64,000 nt of DNA, from assembly GCF_000149955.1 (NCBI RefSeq), contig NC_030991.1, forward strand, positions 4,301,381 through 4,365,380, given 5' to 3'. Of this stretch, positions 11,165 through 22,152 are shown in pieces; positions within the stretch are counted from its first letter, which is position 1; each line of letters opens with the position of its first letter. The notes under the pieces were generated by a model. The model ran no database searches, was not told the origin of the DNA, and saw only the letters and a list, made by a program, of their open reading frames with translations. The stretch comes from Fusarium oxysporum f. sp. lycopersici 4287. Lineage: Eukaryota; Ascomycota; Sordariomycetes; Hypocreales; Nectriaceae. A program made the translations under genes and the position numbers.

Positions 11165-13354
11165 GTCAAGCCAAGTTCTCTGTCGCAATACGGTAGGGTG
11201 AAGTAGGCAGCATAGACAAGTTATATGCTGAGATAAATAGGTAGGAAGACTATAGTTTGTTCTATTTTTACACGTTGCTTTCAAAACACTATGACAAAGA
11301 AAGCTCAACTGAAATCTGTTTTTATCCTTATACTGCTGCATATTTAGCGGCAGCCCAGTTTATAACAATAGATGACTATAAGCGTGTCACCCAATAGCTA
11401 AACAATAAACAAGAATAGTTAAGTATGAAGATAAAATGGCAGAAGTTATCTATGGCCGCCATAGCTTTTTTTATATTTCTTTAACGGAAAACGCAGCTGA
11501 GTTTTGATACTTGAGAGCCTTTCGTTCACTTGAGCCAGTATAAGTTTATCATGAGCGCTTGAGGGCCTTTTTGACGGGCGCAATGGGGGTGCATAGTGAT
11601 ATCCGTACGGACTATGGTCTGAGATATTGGCCAGCCGGTCACGGGGCGCGATTTAGTCCACCATTGCACGATGGGCCATTACCGACTTACGACGAGGCTA
11701 CCTGTCTGTCTCCACCCCCGCTGTTAGTGCGGTTTCACTCAAAGTTTTTGTATTTTGACACTGATGTCACTGCACCTGGACGCTAGTGTAGAGACTTATG
11801 CCTTATGAGGTTAAGACAGCGGTAAACTCAGAAACCGAATGAAGATCAGAACTGAGTGTTAGGTTCTGGTTCCACCAAATGTAAGTAAACTTATCAAATT
11901 AGTGGATATGAATAATAGGTAGAGAGCTACTCTAAGAACTTAAGGTTAAACTAATTGCGATTGTATTGTCAGTGATGTAAGTTGTAAAGTCTAGTATGTT
12001 TTGCGTAAGTTGAGTTATACACACGTCCTGTGATCTGGTTCCAATCGGTTGTAGTTACGCTTACAAACCATGTGTCTCCATATAACCATGAAACAATACA
12101 CAAATTGAGATAGGAATCGTTGTCAGCCGAATTTGAAGCCAAACAGGGGCAAATTGTTAACCATTCATCCATTGACACATACGGGGCTGAATGTAACTTG
12201 ATGCCCACAATGCAATTAAAAATTATATCCTTTGCCCTCTGATAACTACCCTTTAATACCAGGGCAGACTAGTTTACTGCATTTGGCTGAAATAGTTAGC
12301 TTTTAGTACCAGAGGCTCCTATTCGATCATAGATAGTCAACATTCGATACGGACGTGTTGATCTCATAGCTATATAGGTCTCCATTCAGGCTGTTTGGCG
12401 TCTTCTCTTCATCATTACGCCGCTGCCCTACGCGGTAGCTAACTATACGTGGGCGTTCTGAGTTCCTATGATAAGAGAGAAGTGGGAAAGTATGGGATAA
12501 GCAGAATCTGCCGGAAAGCCCTTGCTAATAGCCGAGGGCGTTTCGTTCGACTTAGCATATGGTGTTACTTTCTGCTGGGAACACCATAGCTTAACCGAGC
12601 GGTTACATTTGTATAATACGGATTAAGGTATCGTCTGGTACAGCATGGTTCAATGGTTATCTATATAGGTAAATGTTATATTTCAAAAAGCACTTAATAG
12701 CCATCCGCACTTTGGTTATCACGCAATGAATCTGACTTTAGAGCACCATGCGGAACAGGTTAAGTCACTGGTACAGGATATGTTGATAGATAGTCCTGAT
12801 GGGAGTTCTAGTCTATTAACATATCTTGTGGTCGTTGTAGGGTTCGTAATTGAAAGGTGTGCACAGAATAGTGCTACCTTACGGGGTTGTAAAACACCAG
12901 GGTGGATTGTGATGACATGCAGTTCAAGTGAAACAGTTGCCATGCTCAGGGCAACGCAATATACAAACCCGGTATTGGTATAAATTGGGGGCTACTTGAA
13001 CTAAGCTGTAATAAATATAATAGTTGGTTGAAGGTGTAAGCGCTTTTTCTATTCTTAGTCGGATGCGTGTGGATGGCGAAGGTCGCCGGTAATATTACTT
13101 GATAAAGAGCTCATAACCTGGGAGTCTTACACAAAAGCAGACCCTACGGCTATGAGGGCTGGTATATCTGATGTCGGGTCATTTGACATCCAGTAATTTT
13201 CCATGCCGGAATTTCCCAGGCCTTCAGCGAGGCAGCCTGGCCTTGAGTGGTAAGGATCGCCAAGGGGCGTAGAAGATTGACATGGAATTTACTGAAAAAT
13301 ATAGAATTTAAAACCGGGCCACAACAATCAGGCCAAATCGCAGAGGACCAGGCG
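11165..13354. other. intergenic, mostly featureless
   Basis: No convincing gene. An ATG frame at 12726-12983 (85 codons, with a hydrophobic LLTYLVVVVGFVI segment) is too short and isolated to call. The frame of the coiled-coil gene remains open back to a GTG at 13247 but has no ATG there. Confidence 0.45.
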
Positions 13355-16300
13355 ATGGCCCTAAAGCCAATATTTCAGACAAGGACAAGACTAAAAGATC
13401 ATAGTCTTTATCGTAGTCTGCAAGCAGCCTGGCTTGAGAACCTATCAATTAAAGATCTAGATTTGATCACAGACATGTTGACCAATCTAGCGGAAAACAG
13501 AGCCGACACATATTATCTTCTGGTCGCTAAAATGCTTACCATTGTGTTCCGTGACGAGAAATCAGCCGATACCATTATAAGGATACTACCAACTATGATG
13601 AGAAATGCGCTAACATACATACTGGACGAAAACAGCTGGCGTGGAGAAAGAACACGGATCTTTGTCGAATACCCCGAGACTGGGCAGGAGGATCGCATGT
13701 CTTGTTGGAAGCAGCGGCTCCAATTGTATCGAGGAATTGAGGAAGGAATATCGAAGCTCAGCCTTGAGTATGACAAGGATCTTGCCAAAGGTTCCGAACC
13801 TCCTCCGGATTTTCGTGATCTGAGCTCTGCCAGCAATATTGAGTACTGGAAGGATATTTGGGCAAAGGTCCAACAACAAGGTGACAAAACGTTCGTGGAC
13901 TACTTCGACCGATGGAGGGCGTTGGCTGCCAATGTGTTCCAAATGACCCAGCTGCCACGAGAAGAAATCAAGTTTCTTTATCCTATTATAAAAAGATATT
14001 CGACCCGCCTGACGCTGCATTGCAGAGAGCTTGAGAGCTCTATGGAAAAAATGAACCAGAGAGCTAAGCATATGGAAGACACAACACGGAAGCTGCAGGA
14101 GGAAAACAAAGCATTGAAAGGAGAAATACATAACTCTGTCGCAGCATTTGAACTTCTGCTAGCACGCTTTGGCGCCGGGATCGATAGTAAAATACAACGG
14201 GCCATCACGAGAAAAGAGAGAATTGAAGTGGCCTTAAAAGCTTCAGAAGAAGAAAAGGAGAGAGGGGAAGATAAAGCGACAGGGAGAGCAGAGGTCCATA
14301 AGTCGTTAGCGAACATGCAAAGGATCGTAGTCCGCCTCGAGAAAATGTTTAAAGACTATAAATCACAAATTCAAAATCAACAGGACTATCTAAACACAAC
14401 ACTAGCCAACCTAGCAAGCACGGAAGGGAATGTTGAACAGCTACGACGTAAGTCTAACGATGACGACAATAGAATCAGGACACTAGAAAAAGAACTTAAG
14501 CTTCGTGAAGAGGATTTCACCAAGGTTACGGAAAGCCTGCTTGAACGTCAAATGATGATCTTTGACATGGAGGAAGGAAAGGAAGCTCTCATAGCCAACC
14601 GTCGATCGCAGAAACCTAGCGCGGAAAAGTACACTTTCCCGGTTCACTCAGAAAAGAATATTCAAGAATCAAGATCTTGTTACTGTACACAAATAGAAAA
14701 GACCGGAGAGGATAATAATGAAAACAAATTGGGACCTCAAACACTTGCAGATTCCAAGAAGGAGATCCGAGAGCTGAAAGAAGAGATGGCGGGAAAAGAC
14801 GTACTTATTCAGAAGTTAATATCAGGTCTCTACGGCCTCAGACAATCTTACAAACAGCAGAGTTTAGAACACGGATCAATACGAACAGAACGGGACACCC
14901 TGCTGTCCAGACTATACCAGGTGCAGGACGCTGTTGAGAGACAATCAGAAGAACCAATCATCTTTGAGGGGAAACATAGTGAACTAGTGGGCTGGATAGA
15001 AGATCAGGCTAGGCGATCCCGCGCCGCCGAGGGACATCTGAAGACCTTACAATACCAGCAAGAGACTCTAAGGGACGAACATAGACAAACAGTCGAGGAG
15101 AAAAACAGACAAATTCAAGATCTAAGAAAGGAAATGGTGGACCGCTTAAAAGTCCAAAAAGAAAGGGACAAACTCGAGTCAATATTGTGTCAGCTGAAGG
15201 AAGTCGTCAGTCCGCACGTAGAAGGAGAAATAAGTTTTCGAAATGGATATACTCATCTGATAAGCTGTGTAAAGAAGCAGACCGAGCAATACCGTGGTGC
15301 AAGGGAGAATCTGAACACCTGTCAGACTCACCATAACACACAGTCCATGGCGTCGATCAAGCCATCAAAACTGGAGACGGCTATGAAAAATATTGAAGAT
15401 TTTAAGCAACAGGTCCAAGAGCCCCCAGAAGAGATCACAGGGAAGCCCCAGAAGCCCCAAGCCATTCAGATGTCGTTAAAGAATGAAGCCACGAATATGC
15501 GAAATTCAATGCCACCCTCCGCAACAAGAGACGAAGGAAACGTCACCAAGTGTAGCTATAGTAACAACCTACCGGTCTCGTATAACAGTCTCATTACACC
15601 AACCGACCAAATGGACAGAATTTTGGGGGTTTTCTTCGAGAGATACAACCGTGAGATTGAGAACACCCAGAATAAACATCAATTACTACAGAAAGAACTC
15701 GGTAACATGGATGGTCGGCTAGATATCTATATTGATGTGTTGACATGCACGCCTGTTTGCTCTTTGGCCGACTTTCTGAGCTTCACTATGACGCAAGGAG
15801 GCAAGAACGCTCAGGGAGGTATTATAGACAAACTAGACCTTCTCATCAAACGTATGAGCGAAAGGTTCAGAGAAATTTGGTTTGAGAACAGCCAGCGGGA
15901 GGCGGAGATCTTCCAGGGGACTGAAAATATACAAACTGCCAGTATCATGTCTGACAGGAGGGCTGACAAGACATCACCTCCGCAGCTTTGCCAACTGACC
16001 AAGTATCCGTCGAACACCCAGTCCAAGAGTGCGAAGCCCCCGGCGTCGCCCGAAGAGCATACCACTGAGTCAGTCTGTACCCAGACAATCGAAATTGGAA
16101 GTGTCCAGGTAGCTAAGACAGATCAAAGTAATCCCACAAATGACAAAATAGTTCATAAGCCCCGTATTACGAAAAGTTCACGAACGTGGGGAAAGAGAGC
16201 CTTGCCATCAAACCAGGAAAGAATATTACGATCAGCAGCGAATCGTCAAAAGGATACCTCGGGTAATAACGGTTTGAAAAGTGGAGTAGCTTATTTTGAA

Positions 16301-16357
16301 GTAAGACTTGACCCAGAACGTATAAAGAATGCCAGAAGAGGCTCTCCAGCTAAATAG
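13355..16357 (+). CDS. long coiled-coil protein of unknown function, 1000 aa
   Basis: A single uninterrupted frame starts at the first ATG (MALKPIFQTR). The frame extends 36 codons further to a GTG, so a missed upstream exon is possible, but I found no acceptor that keeps the frame without creating a stop. The first ~220 residues are globular-looking and helical (LSIKDLDLITDMLTNLAEN, DEKSADTIIRILPTMM). From about residue 235 to 700 the sequence is dominated by Glu/Lys/Gln/Arg-rich heptad-like segments, indicating a long dimerising rod. The C-terminal 200 residues are low-complexity, Ser/Pro/Thr-rich, then basic. No motor, kinase, zinc-finger or membrane segment is present. It could be a structural, septal, spindle or vesicle-tether protein, but nothing in the sequence decides this. 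A thousand codons without a stop makes coding near certain. Confidence 0.85.
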   Translation: MALKPIFQTRTRLKDHSLYRSLQAAWLENLSIKDLDLITDMLTNLAENRADTYYLLVAKMLTIVFRDEKSADTIIRILPTMMRNALTYILDENSWRGERTRIFVEYPETGQEDRMSCWKQRLQLYRGIEEGISKLSLEYDKDLAKGSEPPPDFRDLSSASNIEYWKDIWAKVQQQGDKTFVDYFDRWRALAANVFQMTQLPREEIKFLYPIIKRYSTRLTLHCRELESSMEKMNQRAKHMEDTTRKLQEENKALKGEIHNSVAAFELLLARFGAGIDSKIQRAITRKERIEVALKASEEEKERGEDKATGRAEVHKSLANMQRIVVRLEKMFKDYKSQIQNQQDYLNTTLANLASTEGNVEQLRRKSNDDDNRIRTLEKELKLREEDFTKVTESLLERQMMIFDMEEGKEALIANRRSQKPSAEKYTFPVHSEKNIQESRSCYCTQIEKTGEDNNENKLGPQTLADSKKEIRELKEEMAGKDVLIQKLISGLYGLRQSYKQQSLEHGSIRTERDTLLSRLYQVQDAVERQSEEPIIFEGKHSELVGWIEDQARRSRAAEGHLKTLQYQQETLRDEHRQTVEEKNRQIQDLRKEMVDRLKVQKERDKLESILCQLKEVVSPHVEGEISFRNGYTHLISCVKKQTEQYRGARENLNTCQTHHNTQSMASIKPSKLETAMKNIEDFKQQVQEPPEEITGKPQKPQAIQMSLKNEATNMRNSMPPSATRDEGNVTKCSYSNNLPVSYNSLITPTDQMDRILGVFFERYNREIENTQNKHQLLQKELGNMDGRLDIYIDVLTCTPVCSLADFLSFTMTQGGKNAQGGIIDKLDLLIKRMSERFREIWFENSQREAEIFQGTENIQTASIMSDRRADKTSPPQLCQLTKYPSNTQSKSAKPPASPEEHTTESVCTQTIEIGSVQVAKTDQSNPTNDKIVHKPRITKSSRTWGKRALPSNQERILRSAANRQKDTSGNNGLKSGVAYFEVRLDPERIKNARRGSPAK

Positions 16358-18453
16358 TAGATGGTTGTCCTGCCTAAACCATATTACACTAGAGCTGCTG
16401 TGAGTAAAACCAATAGAATATAAAATGATAAAGAATCGTTTCTGTCACTTTCTGGTAAAAATATGATAGACAGATAACTAAATCAGCCTTACTCTATCAA
16501 ATAATACATAATGCACTGCATAGAGTACATATGAAAGCGTATTGATTTGAGGCTGCCAAAACTCCGGCCTTTGAAAAGAATGATACAGGTCATGAATGAT
16601 AAAAGATAGCGGACCGGAGTAAATAACTATAGGTCCGATGGGAAATACTTGGGACCTCATGTATTCAATGAAAACAATTGGCACGATGAATCCTGTTGGA
16701 TTGGATGCGGAGATTATACCGAAGCGCAAAATCCTAAAAAGAAAATATAGGCGTCAAGCTGTTGAACAGGTGCTGGGGCCTCACGTGCAAGCAGGGATAC
16801 TTTAAGATTACAGCCGAAATGGTAAAACCTCTAAGGGGTAGATTTCAACAGAACACAACACGAGTTTACCAATCTGGATCAATGGACCGAATACACGTAA
16901 TGTTTGACACAAGCAAGGGTCAATAAGATAATTAAGGTCAGCAGCGAGATATACCAAAACATGGCCGAAACAATGCTTTTTTATCCCAGCGTTTCAGTAA
17001 ATCTTGCAAAAGGTTAAACGTGCTGTGTTTAATCATGATCAAGCTCCGCTTCAATGATACTCTCCATCGACTTAAATGTTCTCTAGATCTTCAATACCTT
17101 CAGCCCAACACTCTCAATCAGCTGGCACAACTCATTCTCTGTCCTCTCCTTTGCATCCAGACAAATCGGAGTTGTTGAATTCTGCAACTGCAAATTAAGC
17201 TCTGAAATCATATCTTACCGGTCGAAAAGAGGCCCAATTGATAATTATAACCTTCACACTTTCATACCTCTTATTTATCACTTGAGCTAACCTGTTTCCC
17301 CTTCAAGACTACAGCTACCAGTCCAAGGTAGCTAGCAAGTGACCCTGGCATCCCTGCCAGCCGGAGCTTTGTATATCTGACATAGTCAGTTATATATTTT
17401 TCCTGATGCTCGGATCAGGGATGGATGGCTTAAAAGACCTATGCGTGGATTCCAGCGAGATATGTGAGTCCGTTGCAGTACTTCCTGTTTCGAAAATAGC
17501 TTAAAATGTCATCTATCGTGCTAAGAAAAACCAAACCCTGGTAAGCTTTTCAAGTCTCTCGTTAGGACTCATTGTGGTCCTACCAAAAGGGTACAGAACG
17601 GACTAATGCATAAGAAAGCTTGTGACAACACTTCTGCGTTCCGGTAGAAGTAATGGCCGAAGAATAGTTGTGAAAAAAGGACGAGGATAATGGAAGCAAG
17701 GTAGAGGTCCTAGAACCTAGGCCGTCAACGGAATCAAATAAGCATTTTTGATTCCCGCCTATTTCTGCTTTGAGAAATAGATGACGGTCATCGTCGGCGC
17801 ATGGAACCAAATACAGCGGCATCACATCACTTACCAAAGTTTGGGGCCAGATCATGGCGTAAAACCGCTCAGCTTTATACTGCTCTCGACCTACCTCCCC
17901 AAAATGGCCCCTGATAGTTGAATCTGTGTTTTTATTGCACCGTCGCCGGGTAGCTTTCAATCACTCGGTGGATAGTGCCAAATCCGGTACGTCGAATTCG
18001 CAGACCAACTTATTCTGCTGCTTAGTTCAAGTGGCTCTCGGGGTGTCAAAATCCCTTTATCGCAGGAGTCCAGCTTTATCATACGAAATGGGATTTTCGC
18101 CTCAGACCTTTTTTCACATCGCCCAGAGGGGCTCGCCTGTATACTCTTACAATGCAAGTACTGAAGGGTCAGCCAATCACGATTTGAGCAGAGACAAGTG
18201 GACTTAAGACTCCCTGAAACCGCGGTTTAATTCCGAGGTGAATTTACACATGAAAGTCGTTTATTGCATACCATCTCCGACGGGCCTCTGCCCACTTTCA
18301 ATTGAGCTGTAGTGAGAGCGAAGGTCTCAACATAGGCATTAAATACAGCGACAAAAGTTTGGCGGTTGTTATTGCCTTATTGCCCAGGAAGTTCTCAGAA
18401 AATCAAATCTCAACCATAATCGGAATAGGTCTTTATCTGTGACGAGATCAGCG
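16358..18453. other. intergenic, no supported gene
   Basis: About 2.1 kb without a convincing frame on either strand; the longest candidate (17580-17960, minus) has mixed, low-information composition. No repeat shared with other parts of the window was noticed. The last few hundred bases should contain the promoter of the acyl-reductase gene. Confidence 0.5.
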
Positions 18454-19722
18454 ATGTCCTCTGAGACTAGCAACACCATTCTTGTCACTGGAGCTACAGG
18501 GTTTCTAGGCAAAGTAGTTGTCGAGGAACTTCTCAGGCTTCGTGAAAAGCACGCCATCAATCAAGTCATACTTCTCTTGCGAAAGAAAGATCCTTTAGAT
18601 GCCCAGGCGCGATTTGAGCAACATGTCGCACCTTCGCCATGTTTTGCCTCCCTACCCAAGGATTGGAAACGGTCCATTCTCGTCATAGAAGGAGATTTGT
18701 CAAGCCCCAACTGTGGTCTCCAGGCCTGTCAATATAAGCTCGTTTGCCAAACGATCACTCATATCATCCATACGGCTGCCTGCATCAAATTTGATAGCAC
18801 AGTCTCGGAGGCTATTTCGTCCAACATAGATAGCTCCTGCCATATTCTTGCCCTTGCCAAGAATTGCGACAACCTCCAACGGCTTGTCATCACGAGCACC
18901 GCCTACGTGACCCCACCTCAACAAGGTCCCATCTACGAGAGTCTGGTAGACCTACCTTCCCCCGCAAGTCAAATCGCCTCAGAATTGAGAAATGGAGTTC
19001 TTGGAAAGGAGGAAGCCATTGCCGCCACCGGCCATCCAAACATCTACAGCCTATCAAAGTGCTTGGCTGAACACCTGATCTGCGAGACAAGGGGTTCTCT
19101 TCCGGTCACCATCGTCCGCCCAAGTATCATTTGCGCTGCGATTCAGAACCCATCACCTGGCTGGATAGACAGCCGGGCTGCATTTGGAGGCCTGGTTCTG
19201 GGTTTCGGTACGGGATCCCTTCGAGTTATTGACGGGCGGCCAGAAACAAAGCTTGACATCGTACCTGTTGATTTGGTCGCCAATTGTCTCCTTTACGAGA
19301 CGTTCCGCAGGGACATCCAAAGTCTCGATCGACGTAACGTACGTATTGTCTTTTCCGTGGCAACTATGGAGAAGTCCCTCACTCTGGGGGATGCATGCAA
19401 GATGCTGGAGCTATATTTTGACGGGCGTTTCAAATATATTGGCCCCCAGGGACCCATTCTGGACCTCTACCAGCTCTATCACCACTATATACCCTCGCGT
19501 GTCTACGCAACAGTTAACCGCATCAAAGGAAACGAAATAGGGGAAAGACAAGCCATGAAAACATGGAAAGTTGTTCGTGGTATGAACACTGTCTTCAAGC
19601 CTTACACGAATTATACGCATGATTTCCGACCTGAAGGTTCAAGTGCTGATTTCGACCCGGCAAAATACATGCATGTTATTTGCCAGGGCGTGCATACGAA
19701 TCTCATGCACTCTAAGCTCTGA
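18454..19722 (+). CDS. fatty-acyl-CoA reductase-like protein (male-sterility/NAD_binding_4 family)
   Basis: The 422-residue product has an N-terminal Rossmann fold of the extended SDR type: TGATGFLG at 12-19 binds the nucleotide, VIEGDLSSP follows, HTAACIKFD at about 106-114 and the catalytic Y-x-x-x-K as YSLSK at 198-202. VTIVRPSII and DIVPVDLVAN are standard for the fatty-acyl reductase branch (sterile-type C-terminal region), and FKPYTNYTHDFRPEG with DPAKYMHVICQG matches the end of such enzymes. Family members reduce acyl-CoA or acyl-ACP to alcohol using NADPH, often in wax or lipid synthesis. No membrane anchor is obvious. I start at the first ATG (MSSETSNT); five upstream codons begin with GTG. 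There is no intron. Neighbours give no pathway. Substrate unknown; a different thioester reductase role cannot be excluded. Confidence 0.88.
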   Translation: MSSETSNTILVTGATGFLGKVVVEELLRLREKHAINQVILLLRKKDPLDAQARFEQHVAPSPCFASLPKDWKRSILVIEGDLSSPNCGLQACQYKLVCQTITHIIHTAACIKFDSTVSEAISSNIDSSCHILALAKNCDNLQRLVITSTAYVTPPQQGPIYESLVDLPSPASQIASELRNGVLGKEEAIAATGHPNIYSLSKCLAEHLICETRGSLPVTIVRPSIICAAIQNPSPGWIDSRAAFGGLVLGFGTGSLRVIDGRPETKLDIVPVDLVANCLLYETFRRDIQSLDRRNVRIVFSVATMEKSLTLGDACKMLELYFDGRFKYIGPQGPILDLYQLYHHYIPSRVYATVNRIKGNEIGERQAMKTWKVVRGMNTVFKPYTNYTHDFRPEGSSADFDPAKYMHVICQGVHTNLMHSKL

Positions 19723-20701
19723 AACCAGTCATTGCTCGATGGCCGTTGAGGGAAAAAGTACAAGCTTTGTAGTAGCAATAGAAATAACAGATGCAATTGA
19801 TATGCCATAGACTTTTGATGTCTGGATACGGTATGGCAGTCTCAATATCCTGTATATTTAGCACAGACCTTCATCCTAGCTGAAGGGCTCCAACGCGACA
19901 CAAACAAATCTACATATTGGAAAACTCAAACGCTACATACATGATATTAGACTTAGCTTTCCGGACCGGTAAGAGGGCCAAGGATAGATGAGAATACTTA
20001 AGAACCACCCCAGGGAACATACATGTCCTTTGAGAACAGGGAAGTAGTTGCTTAGCAAAGAGGGAGGGCACTGTTATTCAGGTTACTGTCGTGTTTGGTG
20101 AAAGTGAGCGAAGTCAAGGCCGATACATGCGCGTGAGAGCCAGAGCAGCATCGCGACTCCGGAGCAATGTTATGCTCTATATTACAATGATGTGTCAGGA
20201 TCCATGGTAGCACCTGCGACGTCAAAACCCAAGGCCCGGAGAGTTCATCCATAACAGATCCTAGTGAATCTATAGTTGCGATCACTTGCACAGTTACCAG
20301 TGTGCAAGCCAAACCGTCACAAAAGCCTGAGCTCGTCAGAGGACTCCTTCAAGGTCGGGATGTGCACAACCGAATTACTTGCCAGGCCATAGTGATATCG
20401 ATCCCCAAGTTGTGGGGAGGTCTTCGTTTGAATGATGTTTCCTGCCGAGAGTTGAATGATTTATGAAAGCTGGTTGTCAACGTGCGAAAGATGTGAACAA
20501 GAGCTCGGATCATGTAATCCATGAGTACTTTCTTTGCTGGAAAAATGATTGAGTTAGTGAGCGAGCCACAGGATAAGCAAAAGCCGCTTGAGCAAGATGG
20601 CCCGGGTTGTGAGAGCATTCTACGCACATACTGTTGGCACGGATGCAATAATAAACAGGGAGCAGGATGGCAAGTTGAAGCTGGTTGTCTTGTCTACGGG
20701 T
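19723..20701. other. intergenic, ends at LTR target site
   Basis: No supported gene. Its last five bases (20697-20701, CGGGT) are the left copy of the target-site duplication of the solo LTR that follows. Confidence 0.55.
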
Positions 20702-20897
20702 TGTTGTTTATATTGCGCAGTAGTGCTAGGTGAAAATATATATTTTATGAAACTTAGTTGTTCCTTATTGAGATGAGAGTTCTTCTCAGGTCTATATCTC
20801 TAAATGATTTCATCTAGGACTTTAAACTCTAAATCTAGGACTTTCAGACTGTTAGTCTGAATCCTGAAGGAAAGGGGAATCCCCGGATTTTCCAGCA
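20702..20897. mobile_element. solo LTR, family 1 (196 bp) with 5-bp target duplication
   Basis: The element begins TGTTGTTTATATTGCGC and ends TTTTCCAGCA, so it has the TG...CA ends of a long terminal repeat. It is flanked on both sides by CGGGT (20697-20701 and 20898-20902), a 5-base target duplication as left by LTR-retrotransposon integrase. A second copy of identical length lies at 49271-49466. Inside are an AT-rich box (AAAATATATATTTTATG) that could be its promoter, a twice-repeated CTAGGACTTT and two short palindromes. No internal retrotransposon coding region adjoins it, so it is most likely a solo LTR left by recombination. Confidence 0.85.
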
Positions 20898-21645
20898 CGG
20901 GTACGGACCGGAGTTGGAGAAAGTCAGGGAGATTCACAAGACGGAGATTCACATAGGCCCAACACACGGACCCGGTTGCTGAGCGCCCTCGAGGTTAATC
21001 AGATGTCACCAAGGCGGAATTTCGGTAAAGAATAGATTTGAGATGGCTGGCCAGGCGGGACCTTGAAGCTACACTGATGTTCACAATCACGTAGTAGGTT
21101 CCTGTAACTGATAAAATTTGTGACATGGGGCTTCTTTCTGACAATCGGGATAAGTGCCGTGTGGTAGACATCTCTATATTCGTTTGCAAGTGTGCTTCTC
21201 TAAACCGTTTTCAACGCTGTTAACTGCTTACAAGGTAACACTGCCTGGTCATTACTACAATGCACTTGCAGCTATGAGCAGGAAGGTAGTATCAAACTTG
21301 AAACGACTGTAATGTTTACTACTATGGAAGAAGGTGAGTAGTCTGGTTTCATTACCGTAATCCAGCATAATGACCGTTTTTGTGAAATTTGTGTCCGGAC
21401 AAGAGAATTTAGTCGTATTAAATGCTCAAAAGCAACGAAGTAAGCATTCAATGAAGGTCGATGGTAGAGATGATATTCTCGTCTCGAGGAAACAATAAAA
21501 ATAGAGCAGTGACTGTAGTATAGACAAGCAACGACTTCTTCCAGCGGTATGCTAGTTAAGAATGGTATTTAGAGACCTAAACCAGGCATTTTATGAAGGA
21601 TGAGAAGTTGCAAATACGCCTGTAATATTGTACTCAGATTCTACC
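20898..21645. other. intergenic, no supported gene
   Basis: It starts with the right copy of the LTR target duplication. The only frames are short and on the minus strand, without recognisable motifs. Confidence 0.5.
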
Positions 21646-22152
21646 ATGAAATACTTTATGTCGCTATACAAAAGATCCTTATCCGCTAGCCATTTATTAA
21701 TCTCTGTTGAGTCTTCCACACGAGACAGGATGCCCTTGCAAGTTGCCTCCACAGAAACAAACGCCCATAAGGATATTTCAGAGCCCAAATCACTCTGCCT
21801 AGTGTGCCAAAAGCGCCGATCAAGCAGGCGCCACCTACATACTAGCGATGTCTTAGATCGATTGATTTGTTCCAGGCATAGGTGTGCTAAAATAAAGCTC
21901 TCGCTTTATGAGGAACTCAGCAGGTCCGCCGTTTTGAACGACGACAATGACTTGTGCCACGGACTCCAGCCGTACGGGATTAAAGAGCTACCGACGGACA
22001 ATGTGGCCGGCTGCTCAAAGGATAGAATAGCAGAGCTTCCGGCAGATTCAGTGATTGGCCGCCATGTCCTTTGGGCTGATATGATGGAAGACAAAGCCCC
22101 CGTCGTCAACCTGGATTCCAAACCCCGGACAGGGCGTTACGTAATCCTTTAG
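21646..22152 (+). CDS. small Cys/His protein with a putative zinc-binding cluster, 168 aa
   Basis: The frame starts at an ATG (MKYFMSLYKR); six upstream codons begin with TTG. The core is C51-x2-C54 followed by KRRSSRRHLH (H63 and H65) and then C75-x4-C80 in LICSRHRC. This CxxC...RS..H...CSRxxC arrangement recurs, to my memory, in small fungal proteins of unknown function and looks like a single zinc site. The remainder is polar and acidic, with the near-repeat KELPTDN/AELPADS at about 117-134. There is no signal peptide or membrane segment. No neighbour suggests a pathway. An upstream exon is possible. Confidence 0.5.
   Translation: MKYFMSLYKRSLSASHLLISVESSTRDRMPLQVASTETNAHKDISEPKSLCLVCQKRRSSRRHLHTSDVLDRLICSRHRCAKIKLSLYEELSRSAVLNDDNDLCHGLQPYGIKELPTDNVAGCSKDRIAELPADSVIGRHVLWADMMEDKAPVVNLDSKPRTGRYVIL

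Noticed and set aside
13247..13354. Upstream extension of the coiled-coil protein to a GTG codon
   Set aside because: Fungal nuclear genes start at ATG. I tested a first exon from the ATG at 13203 with the GTAAGG donor at 13250, but every nearby acceptor shifted the frame or created TGA.
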